Origin: Nonomuraea wenchangensis
GTDB lineage: Bacteria > Actinomycetota > Actinomycetes > Streptosporangiales > Streptosporangiaceae
Direction: 5' to 3'
Assembly: GCF_900111685.1 (NCBI RefSeq)
Contig: NZ_FOHX01000004.1
Span: 62,001 to 126,000 of the forward strand
Length of the DNA: 64,000 nucleotides
Below the pieces are notes generated by a model. It was given only the letters and a program-made list of their open reading frames with translations, was not told where the DNA came from and did no database searches. A program made the position numbers and the translations under genes. Shown in pieces: positions 42,454 through 50,947 of the stretch. Every line of letters starts with the position of its first letter. Positions within the stretch are counted from its first letter, which is position 1.

Positions 42454-42475
42454 ACGGACCGGCCGGCCGGTCCGT
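42454..42475. terminator. Perfect 22-bp palindrome between convergent genes
   Basis: ACGGACCGGCC joined directly to GGCCGGTCCGT. It lies between the convergent LCP and GPP34 genes and could end transcription from both sides, though without a T-tract and with no loop. Confidence 0.5.
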
Positions 42476-42478
42476 CTG

Positions 42479-43135
42479 TCAGCCGCCGCCGCCGGCGGTG
42501 GCCGCGACCGTGGCGGCGGTGATCGTGGCGATGGTGGCGGCGTTGATGGAGGCGATCGTCCTCGCCACCGCGTCGCCCGCCCAGGCGCCCTCGGCGAGCT
42601 CCTTCACCCGTTCCTTGCTCGCCCCGGGGAACGCCTTGCGGTCGAGCTTGGCCGCGTGCATGATCGCGATCAGTACGGCGGTGCGGGCGTCGGGCTCCGC
42701 GCCGCCGAGCACGCTCGCCACCCGCTCCCTGACGTCAGCCTCCACGCTGGGATCGGCCTCCGGCCAGCGCGTGACGGGGAAGATCCCGAGCACCTTGCTC
42801 CGCTGCTCGGTCAGCACCCCGGCCTCGGCGAGCCTGGTCAGCAGGCGTGTCCGCAGCTTGTGCGACTGCAGGCGCTGCACCCACCAGGCGGGCTTGCGCT
42901 GCTTGCGCTCGTCGCCCAGGCGGCTCAGCACGGCGTCCAGCTCGGCGTCCCCCAGTGGCGCTGAGCCGGTGAGAACGAGCTTGTCGTCCGACAGCTCGAC
43001 GCGGCCCTCGACGGTGAGCTCGGCGAGGAGCGCACCGGCCAGCGCGGGGTCGAGTTGCACGGTGCTGATGAGCTGCTTGCCCTCGTCCTCGCTGTACGCG
43101 AGCAGGAGGAGTTCTTCGGCGATCGTCACCTTCAT
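42479..43135 (-). CDS. GPP34 (GOLPH3-like) family protein
   Basis: A 218-residue protein opening MKVTIAEELLLLAYSEDEGK, the start of the GPP34 fold, with helical repeats to an Ala/Thr-rich tail (ASINAATIATITAATVAATA). In eukaryotes the family binds PI4P at the Golgi; in actinomycetes GPP34 proteins are frequent, of unknown function, with proposed membrane-lipid binding. It is convergent to the LCP gene and divergent from the DNA glycosylase gene. Confidence 0.85.
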   Translation of the reverse strand: MKVTIAEELLLLAYSEDEGKQLISTVQLDPALAGALLAELTVEGRVELSDDKLVLTGSAPLGDAELDAVLSRLGDERKQRKPAWWVQRLQSHKLRTRLLTRLAEAGVLTEQRSKVLGIFPVTRWPEADPSVEADVRERVASVLGGAEPDARTAVLIAIMHAAKLDRKAFPGASKERVKELAEGAWAGDAVARTIASINAATIATITAATVAATAGGGG

Positions 43136-43170
43136 GCCCCGACACTAATCGCCCGGCGCTTTCCACAGGC

Positions 43171-43199
43171 TGTGGATGGTCCGGTGCGCATCGTACTCT
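43171..43199 (+). promoter_or_regulatory. Promoter of the DNA glycosylase, leaderless type
   Basis: TGTGGA (43171-43176) and TACTCT (43194-43199) are 17 bp apart, and the -10 is 6 nt before the ATG. The -35 is the right arm of TCCACAG-G-CTGTGGA (43162-43176), a DnaA-box-like inverted repeat. Confidence 0.55.
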
Positions 43200-43205
43200 G
43201 GGGGC

Positions 43206-44084
43206 ATGCCGGAACTTCCCGAAGTGGAGTCTCTGGCCCACTTCCTGCGCGAACGGGCGGTGGGCCGGTCCATCATGGCCGTCGACGTGGTCGGCATCCA
43301 GGCGCTCAAGACGTTCGATCCGCCGGTGACGTCGCTCGGCGGGCTGACCGTGACCGGGGTGGCGAGGCACGGCAAGTTCCTCGACCTCGACTGTGACGGC
43401 CTGCACCTGGTCTTCCACCTGGCGCGGGCCGGATGGCTGCGCTGGCGCGACGACATGTCGGGGGCCAAGCCGGTGCGGCCGGGCAAGGGCCCGCTCGCGG
43501 CGCGGGTGCGCTTCGCGCCCGACGACGAGGGGCTGGCGCCGGGGTTCGAGCTGACGGAGGCGGGGACGCAGAAGCGGCTCGCGATCTATGTCACGAAAAA
43601 TCCGGACGAGGTGCCCGGTGTCGCCGCCCTCGGCCCCGACCCCCTCGACCCGGCCTTCACCGTGGACGCGCTGAAGCGCATCGTGGGCGGCAACCGTACG
43701 CAGATCAAGGGCCTGCTCCGCGACCAGAAGATCATCGCGGGCATCGGCAACGCCTACTCCGACGAGGTGTTGCACGCGGCGCGGATGTCCCCGTTCAAGA
43801 TCGCCGGGACGCTGACCGACGCGCAGGTCGCCGACCTGCACGAGGCCATCGTCACCACGCTCGCCGACGCCGTCGAGCGGGCGCACGGCCTGGCGGCCAA
43901 GGACCTCAAGGCGGAGAAGAAGTCGGGCCTTCGCGTGCACAACCGGACGGGGCAGCCCTGCGACGTGTGCGGCGACACGATCCGCGAGGTGTCGTTCGCC
44001 GACTCCTCGCTGCAGTACTGCCCCACCTGTCAGACGGGCGGCAAGCCCCTCGCCGACCGGCGGATGTCCAAGCTGCTCAAGTGA
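43206..44084 (+). CDS. Fpg/Nei-family DNA glycosylase/AP lyase
   Basis: A 292-residue protein starting MPELPEVE, so that the mature N-terminal proline is the lyase nucleophile and Glu follows. The H2TH domain (GNRTQIKGLLRDQKIIAGIG) and a C-terminal four-Cys zinc finger (CDVCGDTI ... QYCPTCQTGG) are intact. It removes oxidised bases from DNA; Fpg versus Nei specificity cannot be set by eye. The 30-bp upstream extension of the frame is not used. Confidence 0.92.
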   Translation: MPELPEVESLAHFLRERAVGRSIMAVDVVGIQALKTFDPPVTSLGGLTVTGVARHGKFLDLDCDGLHLVFHLARAGWLRWRDDMSGAKPVRPGKGPLAARVRFAPDDEGLAPGFELTEAGTQKRLAIYVTKNPDEVPGVAALGPDPLDPAFTVDALKRIVGGNRTQIKGLLRDQKIIAGIGNAYSDEVLHAARMSPFKIAGTLTDAQVADLHEAIVTTLADAVERAHGLAAKDLKAEKKSGLRVHNRTGQPCDVCGDTIREVSFADSSLQYCPTCQTGGKPLADRRMSKLLK

Positions 44085-44123
44085 CCTGCTCAAGCGACTC
44101 CGCGGGGGCGGGACAATGGAAGC

Positions 44124-44447
44124 ATGACCGTTCCTGAGACCGAGGCCAGCGCCGTCCCCGCCGACGCCTACCTGCTCGACGTGCGCGAGCAGGACGAATG
44201 GCTCGCGGGCCACGCGCCGGACGCCGTGCACATCCCCATGACCCAGATCCAGGGCCGGGTCGAGGAGATCCCCGCCGACCGCACCGTCTACGTCGTCTGC
44301 CGGGTCGGCGGCCGGTCGCTGCAGGTCGCGGCCTGGCTCAACCAGCTCGGGCGCGACGCCGTCAACGTCGGCGGCGGCATGCAGTCGTGGGAGGCCGCGC
44401 GCCGGCCCATGGTGAGCGAGACCGGTCAGGAGCCGTTCGTGGCCTGA
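44124..44447 (+). CDS. Rhodanese-domain protein
   Basis: A 107-residue single rhodanese domain. The active loop CRVGGRS gives the catalytic Cys with a six-residue loop typical of sulfurtransferases. DVREQDEWLAGHAPDAVHIP is the classical N-terminal motif. A GACAAT hexamer lies 6 nt before the ATG. It follows the glycosylase by 39 bp. Its sulfur acceptor is unknown. Confidence 0.9.
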   Translation: MTVPETEASAVPADAYLLDVREQDEWLAGHAPDAVHIPMTQIQGRVEEIPADRTVYVVCRVGGRSLQVAAWLNQLGRDAVNVGGGMQSWEAARRPMVSETGQEPFVA

Positions 44448-44516
44448 TCGGCCGAGGGGGAGCCTCATATAGCGCTTTCCGCGCCATTGGGGCATCATGA
44501 GGGCGAAAACTACAGA

Positions 44517-44612
44517 TCGTCGCGGGAGCTCGGGGTTCGCCGGGCTGAGAGGGCAGCTTTTCCAGCCGCTGCCGACCGCCTGAACCTGTCCGGGTAATGC
44601 CGGCGTAGGGAG
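44517..44612 (+). ncRNA. TPP riboswitch (THI element)
   Basis: GGGCTGAGAGGG (44543-44554) and CTGAACCTGTCCGGGTAATG (from 44580) with GCGTAGGGAG at the 3' end are the two conserved halves of the thiamine-pyrophosphate aptamer; a variable P3 arm lies between. The AGGGAG at 44607-44612 is also the ribosome-binding site of the next gene, 6 nt before its ATG, so TPP binding should hide it. Confidence 0.95.
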
Positions 44613-44618
44613 TGTGCG

Positions 44619-45962
44619 ATGGCGCAGGTCGCCGACGAAGTTCCCCTGACCCTCGACGGCGCTCCGCCGAAGACGCTGGGCGTCCTCGACCAGGGCGCGC
44701 TCTGGGCCAATCTCGGCGTCAGCCTCCTCGGCTTCTCCGGGGCGCTGTTCCTGCTCGACCCCCTCGGCAACGCCCCGCTCAGCCTGGCGGGCGCGCTCGC
44801 CGCGGCCCTGGTCGGCAGCCTCATCGGCACGGCCATGGTGGGCCTGTCGGCCGTCCCCGGCACGCGGACCGGGCAGCCCGCCATGGTGCTGCTGCGCGGG
44901 CTGTTCGGGGCGAAGATCTCCTACGTCCCCACGGTGCTCAACATCGTCCAGATGCTCGGCTGGGGGGCGTTCGAGCTGTGGGTGATCGCCAAGGCCGCCA
45001 CCGCGATCTTCGGCGGGGTGCCTTACCAGGTGTGGGTGATCGCCGCGGGGGTGCTCACCACCGCGCTGACGATCTGGCCGCTCGGCGCGATCCGGCTGCT
45101 GCGCCGCTACGTCACGGTCGGCGTGATCGTCTCGATGCTCTGGTTCACCTGGTACTTCCTGAACGAGGCCCCCACGTACGCCGGTGGCTCGTGGACCGCG
45201 TTCCCCGCCGCCGTCGACTACGTGATCGCCCTGTCGGTCTCCTGGGTGCCGATGGCCGCCGACTTCGCCCGGCACTCCCGCTCCAGCCGCGCCGCGTTCA
45301 CCGGCGTCGTCGGCGGCTACACGCTGGCCCAGGTCGCCTGCCTGGGGCTCGGTGTGTACGCGGTCGCCATCGCCGGCTCCGCCGCCGTCACCGCCGACAG
45401 CACCGCGGTCTTCGCCCCGTTCGTGGCGGCGCCGCTCGGCGCGCTGTTCTTCGGCATCCTGGTGCTGCGCGAGACCGACCAGTCGTTCGCGAACGTCTAC
45501 TCGACCACGATGTCCCTGCAGAACCTCATGCCGCGCGTGGACCGGCGGGCGTTCTCGGTCGCGATCGGCCTCCTGACCGTCGCGATCGCCCTGATCGTGG
45601 ACGTGACCTCCTACGGCGCGTTCCTCGGCGTGATCGGCGCGGTCTTCGTGCCGATGTTCGCCGTGCTGGCCGTGGACTACTTCGTCTTCGCCCGCGCCGG
45701 CCACTGGAACACCGCCGAGGACGCCCCCTCGCGCTGGAGCATGCTGGTGCCGTGGGCGCTCGGGTTCGTCGCCTACTGGCTGACCACCTCGACGCCCACC
45801 GTCGCCGCCTGGGACGGGATCTGGGAGGGCCTGCGCGACGCGATCGGCTTCACCCGCCAGCCGTGGATGAACGGCGCGCTCGGCGCCGCCCTGGTGGCGG
45901 CGCTGGTGACGCTGCTCGCCGGGGCGCTCACGGGCCGGTCGAGACGCGCCGTTCGACGTTGA
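44619..45962 (+). CDS. cytX: CytX-like thiamine-precursor (HMP) permease, NCS1 family
   Basis: A 447-residue NCS1 transporter with about twelve helices (LWANLGVSLLGFSGALFLLD; PMAADFARHSRS). Similar to cytosine permeases; its control by a TPP riboswitch and the usual actinobacterial context give CytX, an importer of hydroxymethylpyrimidine or related thiamine precursor. The ATG at 44619 is set by the riboswitch. The 3' end overlaps the convergent ogt gene by 35 bp. Confidence 0.88.
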   Translation: MAQVADEVPLTLDGAPPKTLGVLDQGALWANLGVSLLGFSGALFLLDPLGNAPLSLAGALAAALVGSLIGTAMVGLSAVPGTRTGQPAMVLLRGLFGAKISYVPTVLNIVQMLGWGAFELWVIAKAATAIFGGVPYQVWVIAAGVLTTALTIWPLGAIRLLRRYVTVGVIVSMLWFTWYFLNEAPTYAGGSWTAFPAAVDYVIALSVSWVPMAADFARHSRSSRAAFTGVVGGYTLAQVACLGLGVYAVAIAGSAAVTADSTAVFAPFVAAPLGALFFGILVLRETDQSFANVYSTTMSLQNLMPRVDRRAFSVAIGLLTVAIALIVDVTSYGAFLGVIGAVFVPMFAVLAVDYFVFARAGHWNTAEDAPSRWSMLVPWALGFVAYWLTTSTPTVAAWDGIWEGLRDAIGFTRQPWMNGALGAALVAALVTLLAGALTGRSRRAVRR

Positions 45963-46497
45963 GCAGGTGCTGCTTGGCGGCTACGCCCCCCGCGTAGTCG
46001 CCGAGCCCGCCGTCCTCGCGCACCACCCGGTGGCAGGGGACGATCACGCAGACGGGGTTGGAGGCGAGCGCGTTGCCGATCGCCCGCAGCGCGCGCGGCC
46101 GGCCGATGCTCTCGCCGATGCGCTCCAGCGTCGTGGTCGTGCCGTAGGGGACCGCCATCGTCTTCTGCAGCACCGTGCGCGCGAACGGCGTGGCGAGCGC
46201 CAGGTCGACCGGCGTGGCGAAGGCCCGCAGCCGTCCGGAGAAGTAGGCGTCCAGCTCTCTGCGCAGAGGGTCGAGGCGGCGCGGGTCGGGGCCGATGAAG
46301 CGGCCCACGGTGCGGCTGATCAGCTCGAAGACGTCGTTCTCCGGCTCGAAGGAGCAGGCCACGGTGCCCTTGGAGGTCGCCGCCAGCACCAGGCGGCCCA
46401 CGGCGCCGTCGTAGGTGCCGAACGCGATGTCCGGTGAATCCCCCCGGTAGGTGCTGGAGGTCACGCGCAGCAGGGCGTCCAGTTCGCCGCTCGTCAT
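45928..46497 (-). CDS. ogt: Methylated-DNA-protein-cysteine methyltransferase (Ogt/AGT)
   Basis: A 189-residue protein. The active-site PCHRVV sequence with the acceptor Cys, and the helix-turn-helix GRPRALRAIGNALASNP are intact. It repairs O6-alkylguanine by direct transfer to Cys and is used once. The ATG at 46497 has GGAGGGGCGAGGGC ahead. The N-terminal part shows no Ada regulator domain. It overlaps cytX at the 3' end and is divergent from a sensor kinase with a 24-bp gap. Confidence 0.92.
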   Translation of the reverse strand: MTSGELDALLRVTSSTYRGDSPDIAFGTYDGAVGRLVLAATSKGTVACSFEPENDVFELISRTVGRFIGPDPRRLDPLRRELDAYFSGRLRAFATPVDLALATPFARTVLQKTMAVPYGTTTTLERIGESIGRPRALRAIGNALASNPVCVIVPCHRVVREDGGLGDYAGGVAAKQHLLNVERRVSTGP

Positions 46498-46521
46498 GCC
46501 CTCGCCCCTCCAGGAATCGTC

Positions 46522-48453
46522 GTGACCGCAGCGTATCGGACGGATCGCCCGACGCACCCACCGCGCCACGTGCACTATGGAGGAGTGGGGGACCAATGGG
46601 CCGGTAGTGACGATGAGCTCGCCCGCGCGGTGCTCGACAGCTCGCCCAACGCCGTCGTCGCGGTCGACAGGGACCAGACCGTGCTGGTCTGGAACGAGGC
46701 GGCCGAGCGGCTGTTCGGCTGGAAGGCCGCGGAGATGCTGGGCCGCCGGGCGCCGATCGTCCCGGCGGAGCTGATCGCCGAGCACAACGCGGCGCTGGAG
46801 CGCGTACGGACCGGCGGCCAGGTGTCGGTGCGCACCAAGCGGCTCGACAGCGCCGGCGACCTCCTCGACGTGCGGGTGGACATCAGCGCGCTGCGGCTCG
46901 GCAGCGCCGTCGCCGGCTACGTGTGCGTCCACCACCTGGCCAGGGCCGACCAGGTCGCGAAGACCCGGATGGCGCGCCGGGCCAGGCTGGTGCGCCGGCT
47001 GACCGACGTGGTCGGCGACATCAACTCCGACCTGGAGCTGTCGGCCGTGCTCGACCGCATCTCGGCCAGCCTGACCGAGCTGACCGGGGCCGACGCGGGC
47101 GGGTTCGTGCTCATCGAGGGGGAGCGGCTGCGGCTGGTGAGCACGTACGAGCTGCCTGACGACCTCCGCGGCACCACCACGGACCTGCGGACGAGCCTCG
47201 TGGACCGGCTGTTACGCACGGGCAAGACCGTCCTGCTGGAGTCGAGCGGGCTCGACGACCTCGTGTGGGCGCGGCTGAAGGGCCTGCACACGATCGCGCT
47301 CGGCCTGGCCGCGGTCGGCGGCCGGCCCTACGGCGCGCTCTACGCGCTGTTCGCCAGGAGCACCCCCGGCCACCTGGAGCTGGAGCTGCTGGAGCTGCTG
47401 GCCGGGCACGCGGGCATCGCGGTCGGCAACGCCGTCGCCTACCAGGAGGCGGTGCGGCAGCGGGCCCACGAGCGGGCCGTCTTCGACGCCAGCGCCGACG
47501 GCATTGCCGTGCTGGACGAGGCCGGGCGGGTGGTGCGCTGGAACCCTGCCGCCGCCGAGATCACCGCGATCCCCGAGGAGACCGTGCTCGGCGGGCCGCC
47601 GCCGTTCCCGCTGCCCGAGCCGGGCGAGAAGCTCACCTTCCAGCTGGAGACCGGGCGGTGGCTGGACGTGGTGGGCGCGCGGATCGAGGAGACCGGCGAG
47701 GTCGTGGTCGACTTCCGCGACGTGACCAGGGCCAAGGAGCTGGAGGAGGCCAAGGACCTGTTCCTCGCCACGACCAGCCATGAGCTGCGCACGCCGATCA
47801 CGATCGTACGGGGGTTCGCCTCGACGCTCGACGCCCGCTGGGACAAGCTCGGCGACCTGGAGCGGCGCGCGGCCGTGCACACCATCGCCGAGCGGGCGAG
47901 GTCGCTCGGCCAGCTCATGGACCACCTGCTGCTCGGCGCGCGGGCCGGGGCGGACGAGCTCAAGGTGAGCATCGAGGAGTTCGACCTGGCCGACCGCATC
48001 CACGCGGCCACGCTGGGGCTGCCGGTGCTGTCGGACCGGCACCGGGTGGAGGTCGCGATCGGCGACGGGCTGCCTCGCGTGCTCGGCGACGCGCTCGCCA
48101 CGGACATCGTGCTCGGGCAGCTCCTGGAGAACGCGTTCAAGTACTCGCCCAAGGGCGGGCTGATCCGCGTGGAGGCGTGGCCGGAGGACGGCCACGTGGT
48201 CGTCGTGGTGGACGACGAGGGCGTCGGTATCGCCGCTCCTGACCGGGAACGGGTCTTCGAGCGGTTCGTCCAGGTGGACAGCGGGGACCGGAGACGGTTT
48301 GGTGGAGTAGGGCTCGGGCTCTACATCGTCCGCAGTCTGGCGAGGGCACAAGGAGGAGACGTGAGCGCACAGCCGAGACCCGGCGGGGGCACCAGGATGC
48401 GGCTGGTGCTGAAGGGCGCCGGCACTATCGGATCCGACACACCGATGCGGTAA
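46522..48453 (+). CDS. PAS/GAF sensor histidine kinase
   Basis: A 643-residue cytoplasmic kinase without a membrane helix. A PAS domain (ELARAVLDSSPNAVVAVDRD) is followed by a GAF domain (about 155-300), a second PAS (AVFDASADGIAVLDEAGRVV) and the HisKA/HATPase core with phosphoacceptor His in TTSHELRTPITIV, N box ENAFKYSPKGG and G boxes (VDDEGVGIAAPD, FGGVGLGLYIV). The signal is unknown. The first GTG (46522) has an AGGAA upstream; a start at 46585 is possible and would give 622 residues. No response regulator adjoins it. Confidence 0.88.
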   Translation: MTAAYRTDRPTHPPRHVHYGGVGDQWAGSDDELARAVLDSSPNAVVAVDRDQTVLVWNEAAERLFGWKAAEMLGRRAPIVPAELIAEHNAALERVRTGGQVSVRTKRLDSAGDLLDVRVDISALRLGSAVAGYVCVHHLARADQVAKTRMARRARLVRRLTDVVGDINSDLELSAVLDRISASLTELTGADAGGFVLIEGERLRLVSTYELPDDLRGTTTDLRTSLVDRLLRTGKTVLLESSGLDDLVWARLKGLHTIALGLAAVGGRPYGALYALFARSTPGHLELELLELLAGHAGIAVGNAVAYQEAVRQRAHERAVFDASADGIAVLDEAGRVVRWNPAAAEITAIPEETVLGGPPPFPLPEPGEKLTFQLETGRWLDVVGARIEETGEVVVDFRDVTRAKELEEAKDLFLATTSHELRTPITIVRGFASTLDARWDKLGDLERRAAVHTIAERARSLGQLMDHLLLGARAGADELKVSIEEFDLADRIHAATLGLPVLSDRHRVEVAIGDGLPRVLGDALATDIVLGQLLENAFKYSPKGGLIRVEAWPEDGHVVVVVDDEGVGIAAPDRERVFERFVQVDSGDRRRFGGVGLGLYIVRSLARAQGGDVSAQPRPGGGTRMRLVLKGAGTIGSDTPMR

Positions 48454-48595
48454 CGAGGTGGTCACGGTTGAGCTGATCTATCTTCCAATGTGTACAAGCT
48501 GTGATCGAGATGCGGTTTCTGGGATCGAGTAACGGGGCATTTCGGTCGTACCGGGGAGTGTTCCCGCGGGGGGCACAGGGAACGGGGAGGTGGGT

Positions 48596-49030
48596 GTGTC
48601 AAGCGTGGTGCTGCTGCCGTACGCGCCGTCCAGCGTCGCCGTCGCCCGCCAGCGTCTGAGCACGGACCTGCAGGACAGCGGGGTCTTCGCCACGGCGATC
48701 GACGACGCCGTGCTCGTCGTGAGCGAGCTGTTGAGCAACGCGCTGCGGCACGCGCACCCGCTGCCGTCCGGCATGGTGAGAGTCGCCTGGCTGCGCAGTG
48801 ACGGCCACATCGAGGTCGCGGTGAGTGACGGAGGCGCGGCGACGGAGCCACGGGCGGCCCGGCCGACCCTGTCCTCGCTCGGGGGGCGGGGGCTCGGCAT
48901 CGTGGAGTACGTCGCGGAGAGCTGGGGGGTGCGCCACGACGGGGACACCACGACGGTGTGGGCGATCCTGCCCGCTCCTCAGACGGCTTCGATGAACGGG
49001 CAGGTCGCGGCGTTGAAGGAGGCCGGCTAG
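48596..49030 (+). CDS. ATP-binding anti-sigma-type protein (HATPase_c_2)
   Basis: A 144-residue protein of the SpoIIAB/RsbW-like GHKL group: AIDDAVLVVSELLSNALRHA is the N box and SLGGRGLGIVEYVAESWGV the G box. Such proteins bind ATP and hold a sigma factor or serve as protein kinases of STAS partners. GTG at 48596 is chosen because GGGGAGG ends 5 nt before it. A STAS anti-anti-sigma gene lies 3.8 kb away at 52851; direct partnership is not shown. Confidence 0.85.
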   Translation: MSSVVLLPYAPSSVAVARQRLSTDLQDSGVFATAIDDAVLVVSELLSNALRHAHPLPSGMVRVAWLRSDGHIEVAVSDGGAATEPRAARPTLSSLGGRGLGIVEYVAESWGVRHDGDTTTVWAILPAPQTASMNGQVAALKEAG

Positions 49031-49046
49031 CCGGTCCTGGGGCGCG

Positions 49047-49700
49047 TCAGGCGCCCGCGCCGGCCGGGCGCCGGTAGAGCACGGCCCGCTCCGCGGTCGC
49101 CCACGCGCTCGACACCAGCAGGTAGAGCCCCGCCGCGAGCGGCAGCACCAGCACGGCCACCACCGACCCGTACGGCGCCAGCTTCGCCATCCTCCTGACC
49201 AGCTCCGGCTGCTCGTCCCCGATCCTGATGTTCCTGGCGGACAGCCACGCCACCGCCGTGACCAGCACGAGGATCAACGCGAAGACCGAAACAGGCACAC
49301 TGAGCAGACCGTAATTCGCCACCAGGCCCGCCACCTGCTGCCCCAACGGCGCCCCGAACAACGTGTGCCCAGCCAGCGCGGTCGGATGCGTGGCCACCCG
49401 GTACATCAGCCACAGGAACGGCAACTGCCCCAGCATCGGGAGGAACCCGGCGAACGGCGAGCTGCCCTCGGCGGCGTACAGCGCCCTCGTCTCCTCGGCC
49501 AGCCGTTCGGGCCGGCGCGCGTGGCGCTTCTTCAGCGCCTGGAGCTTGGGGGCGAGGCGTTCGCGGATCCTCGCCGTACGGGCCTGGCGCACGTTGAGCG
49601 GCAGCAGCAGGAGCCGTACGGCGAGCGTGAACAGCACGATCGCGAGCGCGGCGTCGCCCCCGGCCGTGCCGACGACGAACGCGACAAGAGAATCGATCAT
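49047..49700 (-). CDS. YidC/Oxa1-type membrane insertase, short paralogue
   Basis: A 217-residue protein with the YidC core helices: IVLFTLAVRLLLLPLNVRQA (with the central arginine in the groove), a charged coiled loop (RLAPKLQALKKRHARRPERL), and FLPMLGQLPFLWLMYRVATH. The large periplasmic domain is absent. It is not in the rpmH-rnpA-yidC place, so it is a second-type YidC. Two small membrane proteins lie just upstream. Confidence 0.85.
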   Translation of the reverse strand: MIDSLVAFVVGTAGGDAALAIVLFTLAVRLLLLPLNVRQARTARIRERLAPKLQALKKRHARRPERLAEETRALYAAEGSSPFAGFLPMLGQLPFLWLMYRVATHPTALAGHTLFGAPLGQQVAGLVANYGLLSVPVSVFALILVLVTAVAWLSARNIRIGDEQPELVRRMAKLAPYGSVVAVLVLPLAAGLYLLVSSAWATAERAVLYRRPAGAGA

Positions 49701-49789
49701 GACGAAGCGAGCCTTCCATCCATGGGGAGACGATCGGGATGGGGCTCACCGCGCGGCGAGCCCCGCTTGCCTGGGGAAGCGGGGCATGC

Positions 49790-49990
49790 CTAAGGAGCGC
49801 GCGGGCGGGACCGCCCGGCGGCGTCAGGGTCGCGCTGGCGCTGGAAGGCGCTGCGGCGCGCGTAGGTCAGCGGAGAGCCAGGGGGCTCCCCGCCGAGGAC
49901 GGGCAGCAACCTGGCCGCCCACGCGACCAGCAGCAGGATCGCCACCAGGGTGATCCCGGCCAGCCACGGATCGAAGAGGAACTGGGTCAC
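49790..49990 (-). CDS. Small membrane protein, DUF6412-like
   Basis: A 66-residue protein: MTQFLFDPWLAGITLVAILL with one membrane helix, then a basic tail rich in Arg/Pro/Ser. Proteins of this kind upstream of a short YidC in actinomycetes carry the DUF6412 name, as I recall. Function is unknown; it may stay with the insertase. Its start overlaps the stop of the upstream 57-residue gene. Confidence 0.65.
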   Translation of the reverse strand: MTQFLFDPWLAGITLVAILLLVAWAARLLPVLGGEPPGSPLTYARRSAFQRQRDPDAAGRSRPRAP

Positions 49991-50160
49991 TCTGACCTGG
50001 AGGACTTGCTCATCACGGTGACCACCACGAACACGAGCAGAGCGATCACACCGACGATCAGGACGAGCTTGAACAGACCCGCCAGCAGCGGCAGCAGGAA
50101 GTTGAACAACACGAACAGGCCCAGCAGGGCCCCGAGGACGGCCATCACGACTCTACTCAT
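49987..50160 (-). CDS. 57-residue hydrophobic membrane protein
   Basis: MSRVVMAVLGALLGLFVLFN followed by two hydrophobic helices and a short SKSSRSE tail. The start at 50160 is taken because the longer frame enters the divergent promoter region. Its stop overlaps the DUF6412-like start (ATGA). I do not recognise the family. Confidence 0.6.
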   Translation of the reverse strand: MSRVVMAVLGALLGLFVLFNFLLPLLAGLFKLVLIVGVIALLVFVVVTVMSKSSRSE

Positions 50161-50254
50161 GAGCCCACCGTACGTCCTCCGGGCAGGGGCCGCGAGGCTT
50201 ACGGAGTGATGACGTGAACGACGTTCCCGGGGGCGTGAGCCGTACCGTGAGGTG

Positions 50255-50947
50255 ATGAACACGCGCATCCTGGTGGTCGAGGACGATCCGACCGTGTCCG
50301 AGGTGGTCGCCCGCTATCTGGAGCGTGACGGGCACGAGGTCGAGTGCGTGGGCGACGGCGCCGAGGCGCTGCGCCGGGCCCTCGCGCATCCGCCCGACCT
50401 CATGGTCCTCGACCTCATGCTGCCGAGGCTCGACGGGCTCCAGGTGTGCCGCAGGCTCAGGGAGCGCTGGCCGGTGCCGGTGATCATGCTGACCGCGCTG
50501 GGCGAGGAGATCGACCGGGTGGTCGGACTGGAGACGGGGGCCGACGACTACGTGGTCAAGCCGTTCAGCCCGCGCGAGCTGGCCCTGCGGGTGCAGTCGG
50601 TGCTGCGGCGGGCGCGCGGCGCGTCCGTGACCGGCGGCACCGGGGTGCTGCGCGACGACGACCTGACGGTGGACGTCGGCGCCCACGAGGTGCGCCTGCG
50701 CGGCGCCGAGGTCATGCTGACCGCCCGCGAGTTCGACCTGCTGGCCTACCTCATGCGCAACCCCCGCCAGGCGTTCAGCCGGTCGGCGCTGCTCAACCAG
50801 GTGTGGGGCTGGTCGTTCGGCGACTCGTCCACGGTGACCGTGCACGTGCGGCGGCTGCGGGAGAAGATCGAGCCTGATCCGACCTCGCCGCGCAGGATCG
50901 TCACCGTGTGGGGCGTCGGCTACCGCTACGAGCCGATGGAGGGCTGA
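50255..50947 (+). CDS. OmpR-family response regulator
   Basis: A 230-residue regulator. The receiver phospho-Asp is in [13 protein letters not shown], Lys in [13 protein letters not shown], and the C-terminal winged helix carries [20 protein letters not shown] and [19 protein letters not shown] at 50255 follows GAGGTG. Its stop overlaps the start of the partner kinase (TGATG), so both are made together. Confidence 0.95.
   Translation: MNTRILVVEDDPTVSEVVARYLERDGHEVECVGDGAEALRRALAHPPDLMVLDLMLPRLDGLQVCRRLRERWPVPVIMLTALGEEIDRVVGLETGADDYVVKPFSPRELALRVQSVLRRARGASVTGGTGVLRDDDLTVDVGAHEVRLRGAEVMLTAREFDLLAYLMRNPRQAFSRSALLNQVWGWSFGDSSTVTVHVRRLREKIEPDPTSPRRIVTVWGVGYRYEPMEG

Noticed and set aside
42735..45704. 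989-residue minus-strand open frame
   Set aside because: Runs antisense through the GPP34, glycosylase, rhodanese and cytX genes and the TPP riboswitch; no domain seen.
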